Shown here one piece after another: positions 22,813 to 32,700 of a stretch of 64,000 bases of DNA (the stretch's first letter is position 1; every line of letters begins with the position of its first letter). A program made the position numbers and the translations under genes. This DNA is from Streptomyces sp. CB02980 (lineage in GTDB: Bacteria; Actinomycetota; Actinomycetes; Streptomycetales; Streptomycetaceae): positions 211,743 through 275,742 of the forward strand of contig NZ_JACSCH020000014.1 in NCBI RefSeq assembly GCF_014451325.2. The letters run 5' to 3'. Below the pieces are notes generated by a model that searched no databases, was not told the origin of the DNA, and saw nothing but the letters and a program-made list of their open reading frames with translations.

Positions 22813-24525
22813 GTGGACACGTATGCGGACCTGGTGTTTCTCGACGGCCGGGTGGTCACGGTCGACGCGGAGTTCTCCGTCGCCTCGGCCCTGGCGGTGA
22901 CCGGCGGGATCATCAGCGCCGTCGGCGGGCGGGACGACGTGGCGCCGCTCGTCGGACCCGACACCCGCGTCGTCGACCTGCGGGGGGCGACGCTGCTTCC
23001 CGGGATCAACGATTCCCATCTGCACGGATGCGCCTTCGGCATGGCGACGCCGCCGCTCTCCCTCGATGTCGCCCACCCCGCCGTCTCCTCCCTCACCGAC
23101 GTGGCCGACGTGGTCCGGGAGACCGTCGGGCGGGTGCCGGGCGGGCAGTGGATCACGGGGCACGGCTGGGACACCGGCTACCTCGACGAGTGCGTCGCCG
23201 ATCCGTCGCGGCAGCCCTCGCTCCACGACCTCGACGCCGTGAGCCCGGACCACCCCGTCGTCCTGTACTCCTTCTCCGGCCACGCCACCTGGGTCAACTC
23301 CAAGGCACTGGAGCTCATGGGGATCGACCGGCACACCGTGGCGCCGCCCGGCGGGGCCATCGTCGTGGACGAGGCCGGCGAGCCGACCGGACTGCTCCAC
23401 GAGGGCGCCCAGGCCCTCGTCCAGAACGCGCTGCCCGCACTCGACCGGCAGGAGCGGACCGACGCGATCAGGTCGACCCTCGCCACACTCGCCCGGCTCG
23501 GCGTGACCAGCTACACCGAGCCCGGCCTCGGCCCCGGCGGCGACGGCATCATGCGGGGCGCGCTCGGCGGGGAGACCCTCGACGTCTACCGGCGCCTGCA
23601 CGCCGACGGCGAACTGACCGCCCGCGTCGGCGTCCTCCTCCTGCCCACCGGAATGGCCGGCACCGCAGAGGAGTTCGTCCGCACTCTCACCGCCCTCGCC
23701 GACACCGGAGCCTCCGGTGACGCCGATCCGCGGCTCCTCGCGGTGCACGGCGTCAAGATCTTCGGCGACGGCATCGTCCCCAACAAGACGGCCTGGATGC
23801 ACGAGCCGTACGTCGGCGGCGGCTGCGGCTCCCTCTGCGTCGGCGGCGAGACGGACGACGAGCGGACCGCCGAGATCGGGGCGATGATCCGGCACGCCCA
23901 CGCCGCCGGGTACCAGCTGGGCGTCCACGTCACCGGCGACCGGGCCGGCGACACCGTCGCGGAAGCCTTCGCGGCGGCCGTGACCGAGCACCCGCGGGCC
24001 GACGCCCGCCACTACGTCATCCACGGCGACTTCCTCACCGCGCACAGCATGAAGCTCCTCGCCGCGCACGACTTCGGCGTCAACATGAACCCCACCATCA
24101 AGTGGACCGTGGCCGACATGGAGGAGGAGTTCGTCGGCACCGGACGTGCCGCGTACGCCTGGCCCTACCGCGACGCCCTCGACGCCGGTGTACGGGTCGC
24201 GAGCGGGTCCGACGCCCCCGTCACGTACCCGGACTGGCGCCAGGGCGTCGCCACCATGATGCTGCGCGAGTCGAAGGCCACCGGCCGCGTCAGTGGTCCC
24301 GAGCAGTGCATCGGCCTGGCCGAGGCGATCCGTACGTACACGATCGACGCGGCCTGGCAGGACTTCGCCGACGACTGGAAGGGCTCCCTGGAGCCGGGCA
24401 AGGTCGCCGACCTGTGCGTGCTCGACGGTGACCTGCTCACCGCCGACCCCCACGACATCCCGGAGTTGCCCGTCCTCCTCACCGTCATGGACGGGCGCGT
24501 CGTGCACGACACGCTGCGCGATTGA
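22813..24525 (+). CDS. Amidohydrolase family protein (YtcJ-like)
   Basis: A 570-residue metal-dependent hydrolase. The GTG at 22813 is preceded by AAAGGA at a seven-base spacing; the frame starting upstream at 22771 lacks this. Motifs: GINDSHLHG (HxH metal pair, near residue 68), the carboxylated-lysine candidate in HGVKIFGDGIVPN near 315, the metal histidine in GVHVTGDRAGD near 375, HGDFLTAHS near 405 and the Asp of RVASGSDAPVTYPDW near 465. YtcJ-like enzymes act on amides or formamide-type bonds; the substrate is unknown. The LuxR gene starts 31 bp downstream on the same strand, so the pair likely forms an operon. Confidence 0.9.
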   Translation: MDTYADLVFLDGRVVTVDAEFSVASALAVTGGIISAVGGRDDVAPLVGPDTRVVDLRGATLLPGINDSHLHGCAFGMATPPLSLDVAHPAVSSLTDVADVVRETVGRVPGGQWITGHGWDTGYLDECVADPSRQPSLHDLDAVSPDHPVVLYSFSGHATWVNSKALELMGIDRHTVAPPGGAIVVDEAGEPTGLLHEGAQALVQNALPALDRQERTDAIRSTLATLARLGVTSYTEPGLGPGGDGIMRGALGGETLDVYRRLHADGELTARVGVLLLPTGMAGTAEEFVRTLTALADTGASGDADPRLLAVHGVKIFGDGIVPNKTAWMHEPYVGGGCGSLCVGGETDDERTAEIGAMIRHAHAAGYQLGVHVTGDRAGDTVAEAFAAAVTEHPRADARHYVIHGDFLTAHSMKLLAAHDFGVNMNPTIKWTVADMEEEFVGTGRAAYAWPYRDALDAGVRVASGSDAPVTYPDWRQGVATMMLRESKATGRVSGPEQCIGLAEAIRTYTIDAAWQDFADDWKGSLEPGKVADLCVLDGDLLTADPHDIPELPVLLTVMDGRVVHDTLRD

Positions 24526-24556
24526 CGTATTCCGGGCAGGTGATCATCCTGGGGGG

Positions 24557-25333
24557 ATGGCAGCGGAGCGGAGCACGGCGGACATCCTGGACGCGGCCGT
24601 CCACGTCCGTGAGGCCGCCAGGCGCGCCACGACCGGTGCTACCGGCGTCGACGGGGTCCTGGCGGCGCTGTCCGAGGTGATGGCGTACGACCACGCCTCC
24701 CTGGCCCGGTGGGATCCGCTGCGCGGCTGCCACACCACCCTGGCCGGGAGCTACCCCGACGACGCCACGGCCTACATCGAGACCCGCCTCCACCACGACC
24801 CGGTGTTCCCCGTGCTCCGCGGCCCGGACCGGGGCGGGCTCTGGCTCAAGGACGTCCCCCGGCAGCTCCTCGCGGCGTCGCCGGGGTTCCAGGAGGTGCT
24901 GAGCCCCCTCGGGATCGAGGACGGCGTGGCCCAGTGCCTCTTCGCCGCCGACGGCCGGTACGTCGGCATGCTGAACGTCAGCACCCGCGCGCCGCTGCGC
25001 ACCACCGACCCGGCGCGCGCCGTGGTCACCCTGCTCACCGAGGCCCTGTCCGCGGCCGTCGACCCCCGCGCGTGCCCGCCGCCCGAGGAGGTCGCCACCG
25101 CCCCCGACCCCGCCAGGGGCGCCCGGCGGCCGGGCGGGCTCTCGCCGCGGGAGCTCCAGGTGCTCGCCGAGCTGACCGCCGGCCGCACCAACCGGGAGAT
25201 CGCCGAACGGCTGTACATCACCCCGCGCACCGTGGGTACGCACATCGAGCACATTCTCGCCAAGCTCGATCTCCCCAATCGCGCGGCCGCCGCCGCCCGG
25301 GCCGCCGCATGGGGAATCGAACCCTCGTACTGA
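24557..25333 (+). CDS. LuxR-family regulator with GAF-like sensor domain
   Basis: A 258-residue regulator. The ATG at 24557 follows a GGGGGG ribosome binding site. Residues 20-160 form a GAF-like sensor (LAALSEVMAYDHASLARWDP and EDGVAQCLFAADGRYVGMLN). The C-terminal HTH is at about 192-250: LSPRELQVLAELTAGRTNRE, IAERLYITPRTVGTHIEHIL and AKLDLPNRAAAAARA. As the second gene after an amidohydrolase it may control that enzyme's gene in response to a substrate (inference). No phospho-acceptor receiver domain is present. Confidence 0.9.
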   Translation: MAAERSTADILDAAVHVREAARRATTGATGVDGVLAALSEVMAYDHASLARWDPLRGCHTTLAGSYPDDATAYIETRLHHDPVFPVLRGPDRGGLWLKDVPRQLLAASPGFQEVLSPLGIEDGVAQCLFAADGRYVGMLNVSTRAPLRTTDPARAVVTLLTEALSAAVDPRACPPPEEVATAPDPARGARRPGGLSPRELQVLAELTAGRTNREIAERLYITPRTVGTHIEHILAKLDLPNRAAAAARAAAWGIEPSY

Positions 25334-25445
25334 CAAGGACCCCCGCGAGCAGGGGACTTCCCACCTCCCGGCTCGTCGTCCGGTCGTGTGCGGGCCCGCA
25401 TGTGTGTCGCCCCCCGAGGCGTTCGCCGTTCGGGGCAGGGCGTGT

Positions 25446-26123
25446 TCAGCGGCCTGCCGGGCGGACGAGGCCGATGTCGAACGCGAAGACGGCCGCCTGG
25501 GTGCGGTCGCGCAGCCCCAGCTTGACGAGGATGCGGCTCACATGGGTCTTGACGGTCTGTTCGGCCACGACGAGACGGGTCGCTATCTCCGCGTTCGACA
25601 GGCCCTGGGCGACGAGGGTCAGGACCTCGGTCTCCCGCTCCGTCAGCGCCCCCACGCGTTCCTTGAGGGGGCTGCGCGGCGTGACACTGAGCCGGGAGAA
25701 CTCCGCGATCAGGCGTTTGGTGAGGTCAGGGGCGAGCAGGGCGTCACCCCGCGCCACCACTCTCACGGCCTCGGCGAGTTCGTCGGCGGAGGCGTCCTTC
25801 AGCAGGAACCCCGAGGCGCCGGCCCGCAGGGCCTCGTAGACGTACTCGTCGAGGTCGAAGGTGGTCAGGACGAGGACCTTCACGGTCGAGCCGGCGGCCG
25901 CGGTGAGGATGCGGGTGGCCTCGATGCCGCCGGTTCCGGGCATGCGGATGTCCATCAGGACGACGTCGGGCGAGAGTTCCGCGACCTTGGCCACCGCGTC
26001 GGCGCCGTCCACGGCCTGACCGACGACCTCGATGCCGGGTTCGGCGTTGAGCAGCACCGTGAACCCCTGTCTGACCATCATCTGGTCGTCCGCGATGAGG
26101 ACGCGGATGGTGCCGCCGGTCAT
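25446..26123 (-). CDS. NarL-family response regulator
   Basis: A 225-residue two-component response regulator. The receiver (1-120) shows acidic pocket IADDQMM, phospho-acceptor Asp in VVLMDIRMPG near residue 56, switch Thr in VLVLTTFDL and the conserved Lys in GFLLKDAS. The NarL/LuxR DNA-binding domain (about 155-215) has LTERETEVLTLVAQGLSNAE and QTVKTHVSRILVKLGLRDR. The ATG overlaps the histidine kinase stop by four bases. It is the last of a four-gene operon. Targets are unknown; the operon itself is a first guess. Confidence 0.93.
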   Translation of the reverse strand: MTGGTIRVLIADDQMMVRQGFTVLLNAEPGIEVVGQAVDGADAVAKVAELSPDVVLMDIRMPGTGGIEATRILTAAAGSTVKVLVLTTFDLDEYVYEALRAGASGFLLKDASADELAEAVRVVARGDALLAPDLTKRLIAEFSRLSVTPRSPLKERVGALTERETEVLTLVAQGLSNAEIATRLVVAEQTVKTHVSRILVKLGLRDRTQAAVFAFDIGLVRPAGR

Positions 26124-27415
26124 GTGCCGTCCTTGGGGGTGTCGAGGGGCAGGGTGGCGGTCACCTCGTAGCCGCCGTCCGTGGTCGGCCCGGCGACCAG
26201 CTCGCCGCCCAGCATGGCGGTGCGTTCCCGCATGCCGAGCAGGCCGTGGCCGAGTCCCGGCGACAGCGGGAGGGTGGTGGGGTCGACGGGGCGCGGGGCC
26301 GGGGCGTTGGCGATCCGGAGGGTGAGTCCGGTGGTCAGGTAGCCGGTCTCCACCCGCACCGGGGCTCCGGGCGCGTGCCGCATCGCGTTGCTGAGCGCCT
26401 CCTGGACGATGCGGTACGCGGACAGCTCGACGCCCGGCGAGAGCCGGCGGCGTTCTCCGCTGGTGGCGGTGTCGACGGACAGGCCGGCGGCCCGGACGTT
26501 GTCGAGCAGCTCGTCGAGCCGGTCCAGGGTGGGTTGCGGGGCGTGCCGCAGGGAGTCGGCCGCCGGGTCCTCCGCACGCAGGACGCCGAGGACGCGGCGC
26601 AGTTCGGTCAGCGCCTCGACGGCGTTCTGGCGGATGCCCGCCAGGTTCTCCCGCAGTTCCGCGGAGGGGTTCTCGACGAGGTGCGGGGCCACCTGTGCCT
26701 GGATGGAGATCACGGACATGTGGTGGGCGACGACGTCGTGGAGTTCACGGGCGATCCGTCCGCGCTCCTCCAGGACGGTGCGCATGGCCCGCTCCTCGGC
26801 GGTGAGGACCTCTTGTTCGACCAGTCTGTTCCGGGCCACCCGGCTCAACCGCAGGGAGGCGCCGACGACCGCCGCGATCGAGAAGGCGAGCGTGCCGGCG
26901 GCCAGCTCCTCGTTGTGGACGATGCCCGAGGGCGCGGCCACGCTGCCGAGGCCGGAGAGCACGGTGAGCAGGAGCGTGGCGGCGGTGACGAGTGGGGGGA
27001 CCCGCAGCGCGAGGAGCAACACCACGAAGGTGTGCACGACGATGCCCCAGATGCTCCAGGGCCAGAGCAGGTCGGGCCCGACGGTCGCGTCGGCGATCTC
27101 GGCGGTCAGGACCAGGCTGAGCGTGGACAGCCACCAGGCCGGCACCGGTCGGCTCAGGGCGAGGACGAGGGCGGCGGCCTGGAGGACCACGAGGAGTTCG
27201 ACCGGGGCGGTGAGGACGGTCATCGCCTCGCCGTACTCGGCCATCTTGGCGAAGCCAGCGAAGACGGCGAGCAGCACGAGGTGTCCGTGCGGAAGCCAGC
27301 CGAACCAGGTCTGACGGGGCAATGGGTCGCGGGCCGTCGTCCACAAGCCGCGGCGCAGTGTGCTCGGCACCCTGCGCAGGGCGGCGCCCAGCGCCCGCCC
27401 GTAACCGTCCCCCAC
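26120..27415 (-). CDS. Sensor histidine kinase (HisKA_3, NarX-type)
   Basis: A 431-residue membrane kinase if started at the GTG at 27415, which follows AAGGGGGAAC; a start at the GTG at 27451 would overlap the upstream gene by eight bases and cannot be excluded. Five or more helices fill residues 35-190 with little extracytoplasmic loop, suggesting a membrane-embedded signal. The HisKA_3 box RGRIARELHDVVAHHMSVIS (near 225) holds the phospho-His. The ATPase has EALSNAMRHAPG (N-box) and GLGHGLLGMRERTAMLGG (G-box). Pairs with the overlapping response regulator gene. Confidence 0.92.
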   Translation of the reverse strand: MGDGYGRALGAALRRVPSTLRRGLWTTARDPLPRQTWFGWLPHGHLVLLAVFAGFAKMAEYGEAMTVLTAPVELLVVLQAAALVLALSRPVPAWWLSTLSLVLTAEIADATVGPDLLWPWSIWGIVVHTFVVLLLALRVPPLVTAATLLLTVLSGLGSVAAPSGIVHNEELAAGTLAFSIAAVVGASLRLSRVARNRLVEQEVLTAEERAMRTVLEERGRIARELHDVVAHHMSVISIQAQVAPHLVENPSAELRENLAGIRQNAVEALTELRRVLGVLRAEDPAADSLRHAPQPTLDRLDELLDNVRAAGLSVDTATSGERRRLSPGVELSAYRIVQEALSNAMRHAPGAPVRVETGYLTTGLTLRIANAPAPRPVDPTTLPLSPGLGHGLLGMRERTAMLGGELVAGPTTDGGYEVTATLPLDTPKDGT

Positions 27416-27443
27416 CCGTTCCCCCTTGTCGGTCAGGTCCACC

Positions 27444-28610
27444 CTATGCACGCTGTACCTGCTTCCTCGCGGCGGGTCGCCCCGCCCGGGACGGACGGCG
27501 GCCGCCCGTTTCGTACGTACGGAAGACGGCGACGCACGCGAGCAGCGCGAGCCCGAACACGGGCAGCCAGGCGAGCCGTGCGAGGACCCAGCCGTATCCG
27601 TCGGGGAGGGTGTGCAGGCCGGTCAGCGGGCCGTGCCCGGTCGGCCCGGCGACGAGGAGGCCCAGCACGGTGACGGCCATCATCGCGGTCTGGTGCCACA
27701 GGAAGACCGTCATGGCACCGAGGTTGAGGAGGGCCACGGGCGCCCAGGCGGCGGGCCGGCTCAGGGTCCGGCGCAGCGGGCCGACGAGCAGGAACGCCGC
27801 GCCGCACTGGGCGATGCCGAAGGTGACGGCGGCGAGCGTGGGCGGGTTGAGGTTGGAGACGGCAGCGCCGGGCACGCCGACCATGGACGCCGGATAGCCG
27901 GCGAGGGCGACGAGGAGGACGGTGGCCGGCGCGCCCGTGATCAGCAGGGTCCATCCGGCGGGCCGTTCCCTGATGCCGTGCCGGGCCCACAGGGCGCCGA
28001 GGCAGTACGGAACGAGCCAGCCGGCCGCCACGTTCGTCCAGCCGAGCCAGTCGGGTCCGCCGAGGCCGAAGCGGACCACGTCGACGTGCAGGACGACGGC
28101 GAGCGGCCACAGCGGGTGCACCTTGGCGACCAGCGGGGTCGCCGCCGTGAGGGCGGCGAAGACCAGCAGGAACCAGAGCGGGGAGAGGACGAGCCTGCCG
28201 AGCGTGTGCACGGTCTGCCAGGGCACCCCGCCCAGGATCATCGCGAGCGCGGTGGCGGCCCACACGGCGAGGACGACGGCCAGGGGCCGGAACAGCCGGC
28301 CGAGGCGCGCGGTCAGCCAGTCGCGGTAGGACGTGCCTCGGGCGAGGGCGGCGGTGTGGCTTCCGGCGGCGGCCCGCCCGCCGACCAGGAAGAAGACGGC
28401 GAGCGTCTGGAACGCCCAGGAGACCGGGGTGAACTCGGGCAGTCGGTTCAGAGGGCTGACGGCCCGTAGGGTGCCGCTGTCGGTGGTCAGGGCGGTGACG
28501 AGCCAGTGTCCGAGGACCACGCCGAGGATGGCGAGGGCGCGCAGGGCGTCGAGGGCGCGGTCGCGGCCGGGCGGGGTGGCGGCGTCGATCCGCCGGGCGA
28601 GGTCACGCAT
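27444..28610 (-). CDS. Acyltransferase 3 family membrane protein
   Basis: A 388-residue membrane acyltransferase of the Acyl_transf_3 (OafA/NodX-like) family. The ATG at 28610 overlaps the upstream hydrolase gene by eight bases. The hallmark start ALDALRALAILGVVLGH (near residue 20) has the catalytic histidine and its R; the RLGRLFRPLAVVLAVWAA segment (near 105) supplies the second motif. About ten membrane helices follow. Such enzymes transfer acyl groups to surface sugars or lipids. With a secreted DUF1023 hydrolase and a two-component system in one operon, a cell-envelope response module is likely (inference). Confidence 0.88.
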   Translation of the reverse strand: MRDLARRIDAATPPGRDRALDALRALAILGVVLGHWLVTALTTDSGTLRAVSPLNRLPEFTPVSWAFQTLAVFFLVGGRAAAGSHTAALARGTSYRDWLTARLGRLFRPLAVVLAVWAATALAMILGGVPWQTVHTLGRLVLSPLWFLLVFAALTAATPLVAKVHPLWPLAVVLHVDVVRFGLGGPDWLGWTNVAAGWLVPYCLGALWARHGIRERPAGWTLLITGAPATVLLVALAGYPASMVGVPGAAVSNLNPPTLAAVTFGIAQCGAAFLLVGPLRRTLSRPAAWAPVALLNLGAMTVFLWHQTAMMAVTVLGLLVAGPTGHGPLTGLHTLPDGYGWVLARLAWLPVFGLALLACVAVFRTYETGGRRPSRAGRPAARKQVQRA

Positions 28611-29556
28611 CGGCCGGATCCCGTCCCGCGACGATCCGGGCCATGTTCCGCAGGGGTACGGAGCCGGGGCGGAGATAGTCGCTGTGGCCGCCCGTGCCGG
28701 CGTCGAAGACCCGGGCGCCGAATTCCGGGGCGACGGGGTCGGTGCCGAAGCCGAGTTCGCCGAAGGCCAGGGAGGCGCGGACGTGGGGGACATGCGCGAT
28801 CCAGTCGTCGGTGCCGCGGCCGGCCCAGACGGTGGCGGTGGTGTCGAGGTCGGCGGCACGGTCGGCGCCGGTGCCGGGGCTGCCGTAGAGCACGAGGTCG
28901 GCGACGGGGAGGCGGTCGGCGGCCTCGGCGCAGACGACGGAGCCGTACGAGTGGCACAGCAGCGTCAGGCGCGCCCGCGGTGCGGCGGTGGCCAGTTCAC
29001 GCACGAAGGAGGCGAGGAGCGGGGCGGCCTCCTCGGCGCGACCGGAGGTCGTCGCGGCGGCGCTGAGGGTGGCGGGGGTGCGGTAGCCGAGCCAGGCGAG
29101 GACGGCCGTCCCGCGGCCCAGTTCGCGCTGCAGCGCGGCGGCTCCGGACCGGAAGCGGTGGCTGTCGAGCCGGGTGTCCGAGCCGGGCACGAGGACGGCT
29201 ATCCGGGTGGCGCCCACGAGGTCGCCGAACACCTCGGCGCTGCGGCCGCCGTCTCGGCCGTCGAAGGAGAGGAGTCGGTGGTCCTCCCCGGCCATGGCCC
29301 GCAGGGTGGCGGCGCGTCCGTGGTCGCCGTGGGCCTCGGCCATGGCCTCGGCGGCCCGGACGGCGGAGCGGTTGGCGGCGTACCGCGCGGCGAGTTCGCC
29401 GGGCGCGGCGAGCGACAGGGGAGCGAGCGGGGCGGGGACGGGCGCGGGCACGGCGGCCGGGCCGGCCGCACCGACGGTGGGCACCGCCACCGAGGCGGCG
29501 ACGAGGGCGGCGAGCAGGGGGCGGCGCAGGCGGCGGCTGCGCGGGTGGGACGCCAT
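28603..29556 (-). CDS. Secreted alpha/beta hydrolase (DUF1023 family)
   Basis: A 317-residue hydrolase, first gene of the operon. Signal peptide at 1-30 (basic RSRRLRRPLLAALVAASVAV then PTVGAAG). After an Ala/Pro spacer the DUF1023 fold starts: LLSFDGRDGGRSAEVFGDLV near 93, IAVLVPGSDTRLDSHRF near 118, nucleophile elbow LTLLCHSYGSVVCAEAA near 195, and the acid/His end DDWIAHVPHV and GHSDYLRPGSVPLRNMARIV. The elbow is C-H-S-Y-G in place of the usual G-x-S-x-G. Substrate unknown. Confidence 0.9.
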   Translation of the reverse strand: MASHPRSRRLRRPLLAALVAASVAVPTVGAAGPAAVPAPVPAPLAPLSLAAPGELAARYAANRSAVRAAEAMAEAHGDHGRAATLRAMAGEDHRLLSFDGRDGGRSAEVFGDLVGATRIAVLVPGSDTRLDSHRFRSGAAALQRELGRGTAVLAWLGYRTPATLSAAATTSGRAEEAAPLLASFVRELATAAPRARLTLLCHSYGSVVCAEAADRLPVADLVLYGSPGTGADRAADLDTTATVWAGRGTDDWIAHVPHVRASLAFGELGFGTDPVAPEFGARVFDAGTGGHSDYLRPGSVPLRNMARIVAGRDPADA

Positions 29557-29691
29557 GGCGTGGTCCTTCCGTACCGGGGTGTTTCTCGAATCCGGTGCCG
29601 AACCTATGGATCACGCGCGGTAATCGACGTCCCGCCAGGGGGGACACCTGCCGCGTAGCTCTGGAGTACTACGGGTACGGGGCCGTCACGG

Positions 29692-29731
29692 CCGCACGGC
29701 GTCACCGCCCGAGGGTGGTGACGCCGTGCGG
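29692..29731 (-). terminator. Terminator hairpin after the S8 protease gene
   Basis: A perfect 15-bp stem (CCGCACGGCGTCACC with its complement) and a 10-base loop, 34 bp beyond the end of the protease gene on the minus strand. It also lies upstream of the convergent-free hydrolase gene and so insulates the two. Confidence 0.85.
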
Positions 29732-29764
29732 GGTGTGAACGGTGGAACGTCTAGCGGGGCGGCG

Positions 29765-32700
29765 TCACTTGCCGAGCCACGCGTTGTGGAGGGTCAGCGT
29801 CGACGTGTTGCCCTGCTTGTCCTTGACCACGGCGGAGAGCGAGATCCCGCTGTCCTTCGCAGGACTCTTCACGGAGATCGCGCCGTTCCGGACCTGCACG
29901 CGCTGCCAGGTCTTCCCGTTGTCATAACTCACGGAGATCGCAAGGGACTTGAGGTTCTTGCCGGCCGCGGAGCCCTGCACGGTCACCGGGACGACGACCG
30001 GAGCGTGCTCCGGGGCGCGGGAGGTGAGGTCGACGGGGGCGGAGAAGCGGACCGTGGACACCGGCAGCGCGGTGGTGGCCGTGACCTGCTTCGAGCGGAA
30101 CGTGAAGCTGGTGTCGACCCGGGTGGAGGCTGCGGCGAGCTGTGTCGAGCGCTCCACGGAGGTCACCAGCCGGTACTCGGCGTCGGAGCCGTCGACCGTG
30201 AAGGGCTGCGAACCGGTCAGCGGGTCGTCGTTCTCGGCGACCTTGACGCCGTCGCGGTACAGCGTCGACGTGGCCGAGGTGGACGGGGAGTACCCCGGGT
30301 GACCCTTGCCGTCGGCGAACAGCGGCAGCGAGCCGACGAGCTGCTGCTCGCCCGTCGCCGGGTCGGGAGCGGTGCGGAACACGCCCGCGCTCCCGCCCAG
30401 GAGCGGGCCGAAGACACCCGTGTTGAACATCTCCCGGTACGTCCGGCCGGCTTCGTAACGCTTCGGCTCGGCCATCTCCCAGCTGCCCTCGAAGGCCGGG
30501 TAGCCCCACTTGTCGGGCTCGCCCGCCTGGTCGAACCTGGTGAGCCACTCGACGTCGTCGGCGGTGGAGACGTAGAAGGTGCGCGTGCCCGGCGCCGGCT
30601 GCGGGTCGAAGAAGCCGTTGCCCTCCGGCGCGCCCGGGATGCGGGCGAAGGGGGAGACGTTGGCGGACTTCCCGGGTGCGGACGCACCGAGGCCGACCTT
30701 GAGCGTGGCCAGCTCGTTCGCCTTCACGTGCTTGGTGTAGCCGGTCGAGACCTTGTTCGTCCTGCCGCCGAAGGCCACCGAGTACTGGCTGGTGGCGTCC
30801 TTGAGGAAGTGCGCGTCCCAGGTCTGCAGCAGCGAGCCGTCGGTGACGGCCGGACCCATGTGGGCGGTACGGAATCCGGCGAAGCTCCTGAGGACCCAGC
30901 CGTTGCCGACGCGGCCGATGTCGGTGCCGCCGAGCTCGTAGTACGTGCCTCCGAGGTCCACCGAGTCGATGCCGGGCACGGTGAGGTCCACCGGCTTGGT
31001 GGTGCGTGCGTCGGCGGTGACGGTGGTGTCGCCGGAGATCTCCAGCTTCGGCTGGGCGATCCAGTCGGTGCCCTTGGTGTAGTCCGACGGGTCCTGGTAG
31101 ACGGCCGTGTTGAGGGTGTACGTGCCCTTGGGGACCCGGATGGTGTGGCTGCCCGGTTCGTTGCCGATACGGGTCACGAGGCCGGCCCCGGCCCCGGCGA
31201 CGCCGATCAGGGTGCTGTCGAAGTTCTGGGCGTCGGCGCCGTCGCGGCCGACGGCCCGGAGCGTGATGTCGTACGACTCCGCCTCGCGGACGGCCACCGC
31301 GGCCGTGCGGACGGACTGGCCCGCGGCGGTGGCGGTGACGTAGCCCGAGTAGCTGCCGTCGGCGTCTCCGATCCGGGTGTCGGCGGTCAGGTCGACCTCG
31401 GCCCGGCCGCCGGCGGGCACGGTCACCTTGTCGGCGCCGAGCGTGAGGAATCCGGCCGGGGCCGGCTTGCCGTTCGGGTCGAGCGCGGCCACCGACAGGT
31501 CGAGGGTGACGTCGGTGGTCCCGAGGTTGCGGTAGGCGACCTTCCGGGTCAGGGGCCGGTCGTCGGCGTGCGGCCACTGCGCCGTGCCGAAGTTCAGCGA
31601 GACCGGATCGGCGATGACGCTCTGGGCCAGCGCCTTGTCGACCTGGACGCGGCCGGAGCCCTGCTGGAAGGCGGTGTAGTCGCCGCCCTTGGCGGACGCG
31701 GTCAGCGCGCCCTTGAGCTCGGTGGACTTCCAGTCCGGATGACGCTGCTTCAGGATCGCCGCCGCGCCCGCGACGTGCGGGGTGGCCATGGAGGTGCCGT
31801 CGATCTGCAGATACCCCGGAGCGGGGTGCGGGGTGCCGGGGCGCGTGTCGATCTCGCTGCCGGACGCTGCGGCCGCGGCGATGGCCACGCCGGGCGCGGT
31901 CACGTCCGGCTTGACGGCGCCGTCACCTACGCGCGGGCCGGTGCTGGAGAAGGCCGCGAGGCGGTCGTCCTTGTCGACGGCGCCGACGGTCAGCGCGGCG
32001 TCAGCGCTGCCCGGCGAGCCCACCGTCGAGGCGCCGCCCTCGCCCTCGTTGCCCGCGGCTATCGCGAACAGGATCCCCTTCTCGGCGGACAGCCGGTCGA
32101 CCGCCGCCTCCAGCGGGTCGACGCCGGGGCTGTCGGGGCCGCCGAGGCTGAGGTTGACCACGTCCGCGCCCTCGGCGGCGGCCCACTCCATGCCGGCGAG
32201 GACGGCGGAGTCGTCGCCGAAGCCGTTGTCGTCGAGGACCTTGCCGCTGATCACCTTGGCGCCGGGGGCGACGCCCTTGAACCGGCCGCCGGACTTGGCG
32301 CCCGTACCCGCGGCGATCGAGGCGACGTGGGTGCCGTGTCCGACGCGGTCCACGGCGTCGGGGGAGGCGGAGAAGTTCTTCTCGCCGACGACCTGGGTGC
32401 TGAGGTCGTCATGGGTCTTGTCGACGCCGGTGTCGAGGACGGCGATCTTGACGCCCGTGCCGTCGTACCCGGACTCCCACGCCTTGTCGGCGCCGATCTG
32501 CCGGACACTGCGGTCCAGGCTCGCGGCCCGCACCCCGTCCAGCCACACCGTGCCGATGCCGGAGGCGGTGGCCCGCAGGCCGCTGCTCCGCCGGTCGGTC
32601 AGCGCGTCCCACACCTTGGCGACGTCGTCCGGGGAGGTACGGATGGCGTCGGCGTTGAGGGTCGGGAACGTCCGCCGCAGCTGGGTGTCGCCGGCCGCAC

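Noticed and set aside
21847..24507. 886-codon minus-strand frame joining the DUF998 gene to an upstream region
   Set aside because: Only the last 235 codons are real; the rest is antisense to the amidohydrolase gene.
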